Positions 58,708-64,000 of a stretch of DNA of 64,000 bases are shown one piece after another (within the stretch, counting starts at the first letter, position 1; the number at the start of each line of letters is the position of its first letter). Source of the stretch: CAYNVS01 sp964400725 (lineage in GTDB: Bacteria; Myxococcota_A; SURF-8; CAYNVS01); NCBI GenBank assembly GCA_964400725.1, contig CAYNVS010000002.1:1-64000 (forward strand). The letters are read 5' to 3'. The notes beneath the pieces were generated by a model. That model was not told the DNA's origin and did no database searches. It saw nothing but the letters and a program-made list of their open reading frames with translations. Both the position numbers and the translations under genes were made by a program.

Positions 58708-60585
58708 ATGAACATATTTTCGCCGGCAAAATCGAGCCGATTCGACTCGAACCACCCGATTAAAGAGCAAGTTCTGCAAAGCGCAAATTGGTTTATCAAG
58801 CTGCGCTGGGCCGCCGCCGCGGGAATGGCCGCGGGCGGAGGGGCCGCTTATCTGCTCAGCTACGACATCTCTATCCCGTGGATAGCCGGTTTGACCGTTT
58901 ATCTTCTTGCGGCAAACGCGGCGCTATTGTCGGCGTCCCGCTTTTTTATCGGCAAAGAAGCGCAGGGCTTCTCCATCCGCGTCTTTACCAACTTCCAAAT
59001 ATTCATAGATTGGCTCGCCGTGCTGGGGCTGATTCACATCACCGGCGGCGTTGACAGCCCGTTCGTCTTCTTCTTTTTCTTTCACATCGTAATGGCGTCG
59101 ATACTCCTGCCGGCGCAAAATATGTACGTAAACGCGACGATCGCCGTTTTCTTCATTTCGGCGGTTTTCTTCCTCGAATTCGCCGGAGCCATAAGCCATT
59201 ATTCAATTTCGGGCGGCGCGGGCGACGCCTACTCTTCGGCGAAGTACGTCTTCGCCTACATTGCGTCCTTCGCCATCGCGGTTTACTTCACCGTTTTCCT
59301 TTCAAGCTTCGTCAGCGAGCTATTGCGGCGCAGACTGCGCGAGCTGTTCGAAGCGACCCGCAGTTTGGAATACGCGGGCGCGAGGCTTGAGGCCATATAT
59401 AAGGTTATGGGGCTGGTCGGCGCGTCGCTGGACTTCAACCGGCTGACTAAAGAAATGGCGGTTCAGGCGGCGAAACTGATGGGCATAAAGGGCGCGTTCA
59501 TAGCGCTTTCCGATAAAAACGAAAAAAAATGCGCGGCCGCATCGCAGCACGGCTTGTCCGAGGAAGGGATGCCGAAAAGAATGCTTTTCATGGAGCGCGG
59601 GGAAATCGCCGCGAGGCTTGCGGCCAACGAAACTGTTTTTATCGACGACGTATCGCGCTATCCGCAGACCGGCGACTTCGAGGCGTTCGCATGGCTTTCT
59701 TCGCAGGGAATAAAATCGCTTTTAATCGCGCCTCTTTCCGCCGACGGAACCGGAATAGGCGGCTTCTGCCTGTGCTCCAACTTTGAGAAGCGTTTCGAGG
59801 AAGAGGACGGCGATTATTTCAGGCTCTTCTGCGACATAGCCGCGGTGCAAATAGAGCTTGCGCGTATGAACGAGCTTTTAAAGCTGCACAACGAGACGCG
59901 CGCATGGTTTTACCGCAAGGCCGCGCACGACTTGCGCTCGCCGCTCGCCGCGGCCAAAAGCATGCTCGATCTCGTTACCGGCGGGTTCGTTGACGACTGC
60001 GGAAAGATGAGGGAGCTTAACGAAAGAATTTCGGGCAGGATAAAGGGACTTTCGGAGATGGTGGACGACCTGCTGCTTTTAGCGCAGGACAGGCTCGACT
60101 CGGCGCTCGACGCCAAAGAGAACGTTGACGCGGCGGCGGCGGCCAAGAACGCCTACGAAATGTTTTTGCCTCTTGCGGAAAAGAAAAAAATCGCCTTCTC
60201 TTTCGAGTCGTCCGAAGACGCCCCTAAAGCGTACGCGTCCCGCGACGCGATCGCGCGGATAATTAACAACCTCGTTTCAAACGCTATAAAATACACCCCG
60301 GAAGGAGGCTCAGCCTCAATCGCAATCGCCGAAGCGGGCGGACGGCTCGAAATTAAAATCTCCGATACCGGAATCGGCGTGCCCGAAGAGTCGCGAAAAT
60401 ATTTGTTTCATGAATTCTTCAGGGCTCCCAACGCTAAAAAATCATCCGAACCGGGCACCGGTTTAGGGCTGACAATCGTTAAAAAGCTCGCCGAAGAAAA
60501 CGGCGGAACTGTTGAATACGCGCCGAACGAGCCAAAGGGCTCGGTCTTTACCGTTTCGTTTCCCGCGGTAAGAAAGCAGGATTAA
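58708..60585 (+). CDS. Membrane sensor histidine kinase (6TM + GAF + HisKA + HATPase)
   Basis: 625 residues. Six helices in about 25-195 form a MASE-type membrane sensor without a large periplasmic loop. A GAF domain follows at about 235-395 (TKEMAVQAAKLMGIKGAF at its start). The dimerisation helix carries H407 (AAHDLRSPLAAAKSM), and the ATP site has N (NNLVSNAIKYT), G1 (DTGIGVPEE) and G2 (GTGLGLTIV) boxes. It autophosphorylates His and passes the phosphate to a response regulator, but no regulator gene is adjacent, so it is an orphan kinase. The input signal is unknown. Confidence 0.9.
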   Translation: MNIFSPAKSSRFDSNHPIKEQVLQSANWFIKLRWAAAAGMAAGGGAAYLLSYDISIPWIAGLTVYLLAANAALLSASRFFIGKEAQGFSIRVFTNFQIFIDWLAVLGLIHITGGVDSPFVFFFFFHIVMASILLPAQNMYVNATIAVFFISAVFFLEFAGAISHYSISGGAGDAYSSAKYVFAYIASFAIAVYFTVFLSSFVSELLRRRLRELFEATRSLEYAGARLEAIYKVMGLVGASLDFNRLTKEMAVQAAKLMGIKGAFIALSDKNEKKCAAASQHGLSEEGMPKRMLFMERGEIAARLAANETVFIDDVSRYPQTGDFEAFAWLSSQGIKSLLIAPLSADGTGIGGFCLCSNFEKRFEEEDGDYFRLFCDIAAVQIELARMNELLKLHNETRAWFYRKAAHDLRSPLAAAKSMLDLVTGGFVDDCGKMRELNERISGRIKGLSEMVDDLLLLAQDRLDSALDAKENVDAAAAAKNAYEMFLPLAEKKKIAFSFESSEDAPKAYASRDAIARIINNLVSNAIKYTPEGGSASIAIAEAGGRLEIKISDTGIGVPEESRKYLFHEFFRAPNAKKSSEPGTGLGLTIVKKLAEENGGTVEYAPNEPKGSVFTVSFPAVRKQD

Positions 60586-60768
60586 GGCCGCGAGCGCCGG
60601 ATCCCGCCAAGGGACGGGGCGGCTTCTAAAAGATGGATTAAAAAAATTTTTATTGCGGGCGGGCAAAGCGCGTGTTAAAAATTTTCAACGACCGGCGCGG
60701 ACCGGCCTCAAAAGCGTTAAAATTTGCGCGGCGCGAAAACCGATCGCAGCCGCGGACGGGAGCGAACG

Positions 60769-62160
60769 ATGAAAAAACTCGCAATCTGCGTTTTAGCGCA
60801 GGCTTTGGCTTTCTCTTTTGCCGCGGCCTCCCAGCAAACCGACGCGAAGCCCGAAACAAAACCGGACGAATATATCGAAGGGGACGTTAAGCCCAAGCTT
60901 TCCGCCTCAAAATATTTCGACCTAAATTTGGAGCTCGTAAACGTTTTCGTTCTGCGCAACGACGCGGACTTCGACAGGAGCGAACCGTCGTACAACGGCT
61001 ACGGCCAAATGGTCGGCTTTTTCGGAACCTTCCTCAAGCCGATGTTCGCGCTCAAGCTGGGCGATAAAATAAAATTTTATTACGAGGCAGAAATAGGCCT
61101 CGACTTGTGGGGACGCAACACTCCCGAAAAAGGGCTCGGCAGCAAAGAGGGGACGGAGCTTTCGTTCAAGCAGCGAGAAATATGGGGAGAAGTCTTTCTC
61201 GGCGCGTTCTTTTTCAAGGCAGGGTTCATGCGCGTAAGCGACGTATCGGGTCTTTTTCTAAACCATTGGATAGGCGCCGCTCGCGCGGGCGTAGGAAGCG
61301 AAACTTCCTCGCGCCTCGTTTTGTCGGCCGGGCAGCTGCCCGACCAGACGTATAAAGGGTTCGCGCTCGACGGCCAGTCGTTTAAAACCGACAAGCTCTT
61401 CTTCGCGCTCGACGGCGCTTATTACTTTGATAAAGAGTTTCATTTCGACGCCGGCGTTTATTACCTGCTCGACTCCTCGACCGTTAATCGGCGCAGGCAT
61501 ACCGCCAGCGCTCAGGCGGGGCTCGCCTACGACGACGAAACGATTTACGGCTCGATTTTCTTCGCCGCGCAGTTCGGGCGCGCCGAAAACTGGGGCGCCG
61601 ATAATACCGACAACCAGCTGCTGGCCTTCGGCGGAGCGGCAAAAGCGGGAATTCGGCTCGGGCCTATAGGGCTTGAGTTTGCGGCGGCGGTTTTGAGCGC
61701 CGACGACGAATTCAGCGGCAACGACGAGTTCGGCTTCAAGTGGTCGGGGAAGCGGCCGGGATTCGCTTCGCTTGTAAACGAGAACCGCCTGCGCGCCATG
61801 GGAGACAATATTGATTTGCGGATGGGGAGCTTCGACGGCTCGCTTTACGATATGACGGCCGGATTGTGGGGAGCGGACTTTCAGCTTTATTACAAGCCCG
61901 CGGGATGGCTCAAGGCGGGCGCGGTCGAGGGGCTGCTCGGCGTTTTAAACCCGGACAACGCCTACGGAAGCTCTTTCGCGGCGAGCGAAACGGCGCTCTT
62001 CGCCGAAGCGAAATTCCTTGAAGACATGTGCCGCTTTCATTTAACGGTAGGAATTCTAGTCCCCGGAATCGCGGGCTCGTCAAAGGTAAACGCGCTTTCA
62101 AATCTGGAGGCGACCGATAAAATTTATTTCATGCAGGCGGCTTTTACGCTTAACATTTAA
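60769..62160 (+). CDS. Outer-membrane beta-barrel protein of unknown function
   Basis: 463 residues from ATG 60769, behind GGGAG. A signal peptide ends near FAAASQQT. The mature part alternates hydrophobic and polar residues in strands with Tyr/Phe/Asp-rich turns (KLGDKIKFYYEAEIGLDLW, RLVLSAGQLPDQTYKG, KLFFALDGAYYFDKEF) and ends with AAFTLNI, close to the aromatic/hydrophobic C-terminus of barrel proteins. It is probably a porin-like or alginate-export-like barrel of 16 or so strands; the substrate is unknown. No neighbouring transporter or regulator explains it. Confidence 0.65.
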   Translation: MKKLAICVLAQALAFSFAAASQQTDAKPETKPDEYIEGDVKPKLSASKYFDLNLELVNVFVLRNDADFDRSEPSYNGYGQMVGFFGTFLKPMFALKLGDKIKFYYEAEIGLDLWGRNTPEKGLGSKEGTELSFKQREIWGEVFLGAFFFKAGFMRVSDVSGLFLNHWIGAARAGVGSETSSRLVLSAGQLPDQTYKGFALDGQSFKTDKLFFALDGAYYFDKEFHFDAGVYYLLDSSTVNRRRHTASAQAGLAYDDETIYGSIFFAAQFGRAENWGADNTDNQLLAFGGAAKAGIRLGPIGLEFAAAVLSADDEFSGNDEFGFKWSGKRPGFASLVNENRLRAMGDNIDLRMGSFDGSLYDMTAGLWGADFQLYYKPAGWLKAGAVEGLLGVLNPDNAYGSSFAASETALFAEAKFLEDMCRFHLTVGILVPGIAGSSKVNALSNLEATDKIYFMQAAFTLNI

Positions 62161-62322
62161 ACCTTTCAGCCGCTTTTGCCCGCAAGCCGGCGCCGCGCGG
62201 TCGAGGGTCTTCTTTTGGACGCGATTAATTTTTTGAATTTGACTAAACGCCGCTTTTCCGCGAGCATTACGCTTCAACAACGCGCGCCGGAACCTTATAA
62301 GCCGGATTGAAAGCGAGCCGTA

Positions 62323-63108
62323 TTGAAACCTAACAGGCTTACAAAATCGTTCAAAGGAATCCCGTACGGGAAAAATCGTCTTTACGAGCTTTTCGGCGCG
62401 GGCGGCGACTCGCCGGATTGGAGCGCCGCGCGAAGCATGCTTTACGCGATATTGATTCCCGCGCTTTTATCATTCTGGCTCAACAAGGTTTACGGAAACC
62501 TTCTGCTCGGCGCTTCGACCAAAGCGTGGTTCAACGTCTGGCTGTTCCTTTACGGAATGAAAAAAGATTTATATCACTTAAATCAGTTGAACGACATCGC
62601 CGGAGCCTTTTTGAAAGGCGTCTTCGCGTGGGGAATGTACCTGGTCGTTTTTACCAAAATGAAACGACGCGGCTTTTTCGCGCAGTTCGCCGTAATGGCG
62701 GCGGCGGCGGCGCTTTACGTTTTTATGTGGTTTATAATATCCGGCTTCCGCTGGACGCTTCTTATAAGGTTTATTAGTCATAATTACGCGTTCGTTATAT
62801 TAGACGCTTTCACAACCGCAATATTTCCGGCGTTCGTCGTTATTTCATTCGGAGAGATTAAAAGATCGGGCAGGGCGGTATTGACGGCTTTCCTCGGCTA
62901 CTACGTATTCGTCGCCTGCGTTTACACCGTTTATAAAATCGTTCATCTTTACTACGCGTATAAAATCATCGACGCCGTCGATTTGCACTCCGTGGCCTTT
63001 TCGATCTTTTTCGCCGTATTTAAGGGACTGACGGCATACTTTATAATCCGCTTTTTGCGCCCCGATTACATGAGCCGCGTAAATCCGGAGCCGGTTTCTT
63101 TAAAATAA
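62323..63108 (+). CDS. Integral membrane protein of unknown function
   Basis: 261 residues, starting with TTG as no ATG or GTG lies near the open-frame start. Six hydrophobic helices, about 40-60, 95-115, 125-145, 155-175, 185-210 and 225-245, with Tyr- and Lys-rich loops (KKDLYHLNQLNDIAGAF). The fold suggests a small membrane protein similar to Yip1 or DUF-type helix bundles, but I do not recognise the family. It converges with the partial gene on the minus strand. Confidence 0.55.
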   Translation: MKPNRLTKSFKGIPYGKNRLYELFGAGGDSPDWSAARSMLYAILIPALLSFWLNKVYGNLLLGASTKAWFNVWLFLYGMKKDLYHLNQLNDIAGAFLKGVFAWGMYLVVFTKMKRRGFFAQFAVMAAAAALYVFMWFIISGFRWTLLIRFISHNYAFVILDAFTTAIFPAFVVISFGEIKRSGRAVLTAFLGYYVFVACVYTVYKIVHLYYAYKIIDAVDLHSVAFSIFFAVFKGLTAYFIIRFLRPDYMSRVNPEPVSLK

Positions 63109-63111
63109 TAA

Positions 63112-63134
63112 AAAAGAGGCCTGCGGCTCCTTTT
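63112..63134. terminator. Possible bidirectional terminator between convergent genes
   Basis: AAAAG and CTTTT bracket a GC stem with one mismatch (GGCC, TGC loop, GGCT). It has the right place between 63108 and 63165. Confidence 0.4.
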
Positions 63135-63164
63135 ATTAGGTCAAACTCCGATAAAATACCGCTC

Positions 63165-64000
63165 TTAAAATCTTCTTCTGGCCGCCGCTAATCCCGCAAT
63201 CGCCGCCGCCGCAAGCCATTCGACGCATCCCGCCGCGCATCCGCCGGAGCTTTTCTTTCCCGCGATTTCGCTCTGAGTCTCCATGTCGGCGTCCCCGCCT
63301 TCGTTCTCTTCTTCCGGCTCAACGTTTCCGCCGACGGGTATGTGCGCGCGCGCAAACGGCGACACGTTTACTTCTCCCGGCGCGGTCGCCTTCATGTAGC
63401 GGGCAATCCAATAGCTCGCGAGCAAATCTCCTCCGGGGTTAAGCGTAAGCCCGCCGCCGCCGTTCACGTCGAAGGGATTGGAGCGCGCGTTGAAATTGGA
63501 CGTCGGCCTTATAGAAGGGTGCAAAGCCTCCTTAGATTGGTATTTCTTGTCGCTGCGCGGTCCTTCGAGGTATATTACCGTTTTGCCGTCAATCGCAAGA
63601 CACCGCTTCGCGGCTATTTCCGCCTCGTCGCAGTTGATTCTTTCCTCTTCCCAGTAGGGGCCGAGCTTAAAACCCTTCAACAAATCGACGAACTCGGCGA
63701 CCAGAGCGCCGCTTACTCCGCGGTCGGTCAACGTCATGTAAACGGCGTGCCACAGCGGCTGTTTGCAATTCTTCGCCGAATGCGGTTCGTTCGGTCTGTC
63801 CCACCAGAATTCTTCGAGAAACCGGCGCATGACGTCCGCGACGGCCTTGTCTTTCTCAAGGTAAATGTTGAGCCACAGCGCGACGCTAATCAGGTCGGGG
63901 TCGTCGTAGTTGGTGTTTACCCCCATGTAAATGTAGTCGGTCGCGCCCGCCGTGCGCAGAACCATATCTAAGTAACCCCGCGCGCTTAAAAGCTCGTTGT
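63165..64000 (-). CDS. Surface protein with C-terminal sorting tail, 5' end outside window
   Basis: 278 codons seen; the frame stays open to the window edge (upstream reads NELLSARGYLD before the first Met at 63965), so the start and any signal peptide are missing. The visible part is alpha-helical with a few Cys (NCKQPLW, INCDEAEIAAKRC), without a motif I know. The C-terminus has an acidic linker (EPEEENEGGDADMETQ), then SSGGCAAGC, a hydrophobic helix (EWLAAAAIAGLAAA) and RRRF, a tripartite MYXO/SYNERG-CTERM-like tail. It should therefore be exported and anchored at the surface like the protein encoded at 20237. Confidence 0.6.
   Translation of the reverse strand, partial: NELLSARGYLDMVLRTAGATDYIYMGVNTNYDDPDLISVALWLNIYLEKDKAVADVMRRFLEEFWWDRPNEPHSAKNCKQPLWHAVYMTLTDRGVSGALVAEFVDLLKGFKLGPYWEEERINCDEAEIAAKRCLAIDGKTVIYLEGPRSDKKYQSKEALHPSIRPTSNFNARSNPFDVNGGGGLTLNPGGDLLASYWIARYMKATAPGEVNVSPFARAHIPVGGNVEPEEENEGGDADMETQSEIAGKKSSGGCAAGCVEWLAAAAIAGLAAARRRF

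Overview
The window reads as chromosome of a Gram-negative, deltaproteobacterial-grade organism (Myxococcota/Bradymonadota-like). The signs are MopE-type CDG-x-DxDCDG motifs, tripartite C-terminal sorting tails (Gly/Ser-Cys, hydrophobic helix, Arg/Lys cluster) as in MYXO-CTERM or SYNERG-CTERM proteins, many lipoproteins, an outer-membrane barrel, a DUF224/cytochrome b electron-transfer protein and a separate F0-only ATP synthase operon. Genes are GC-rich and tightly packed. Intergenic DNA is AT-rich, with readable -35/-10 boxes and a few hairpin terminators. I saw no rRNA, tRNA, CRISPR array, IS element or prophage.

Layout. 1-4027 (+): 5'-truncated mutL, a UbiA-type polyprenyl transferase, a DUF1573 lipoprotein, a half-size EamA protein and a lipoprotein. 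4024-5157 (-): aroB-like gene. 5158-5843: AT-rich region with four related inverted repeats in front of a serine-recombinase-like protein that has lost its catalytic residues. 6420-8552: membrane Fe-S oxidoreductase. 8887-12444 (-): gyrA and a TPR gene. 12656-16869 (+): a tight three-gene cluster of zinc-ribbon P-loop ATPase with TPRs, membrane protein and divergent RelA/SpoT-like protein. 17026-19843: Met-rich periplasmic protein, pseudopilin-like protein, HAMP-only protein and CPBP protease. 20237-29226: zinc-phospholipase-like protein, a gene of unknown function, rsmA, a fused subtilase/GH5 ORF and a DUF4911-like gene. 29219-32235 (-): ftcD, lipoprotein, TM2 protein. 32456-34492 (+): kup. 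34529-36773 (-): tdk, DUF58, odd [2Fe-2S] ferredoxin. 37097-53788 (+): secreted protein, a 4137-residue surface lipoprotein, TPR lipoprotein, SDR-like protein. 53792-56317 (-): lysC-lysA. 56644-58429 (+): atpZ/I-I-B-E. 58708-63108 (+): histidine kinase, outer-membrane protein, integral membrane protein. 63165-64000 (-): partial gene ending in a sorting tail.

Working together. Housekeeping genes (gyrA, rsmA, lysC/lysA, F0, kup, tdk) are interleaved with a large secreted and surface protein set. The CPBP protease next to a protein with a Cys-containing sorting tail suggests a local enzyme-substrate pair for C-terminal surface anchoring. The least explained loci are (a) the catalytically dead resolvase-like protein with its repeat-rich upstream region, and (b) the ATPase/TPR plus RelA/SpoT-like operon, which could be a nucleotide-signalling module. 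All functions are inferred by reading motifs; no database search was run.
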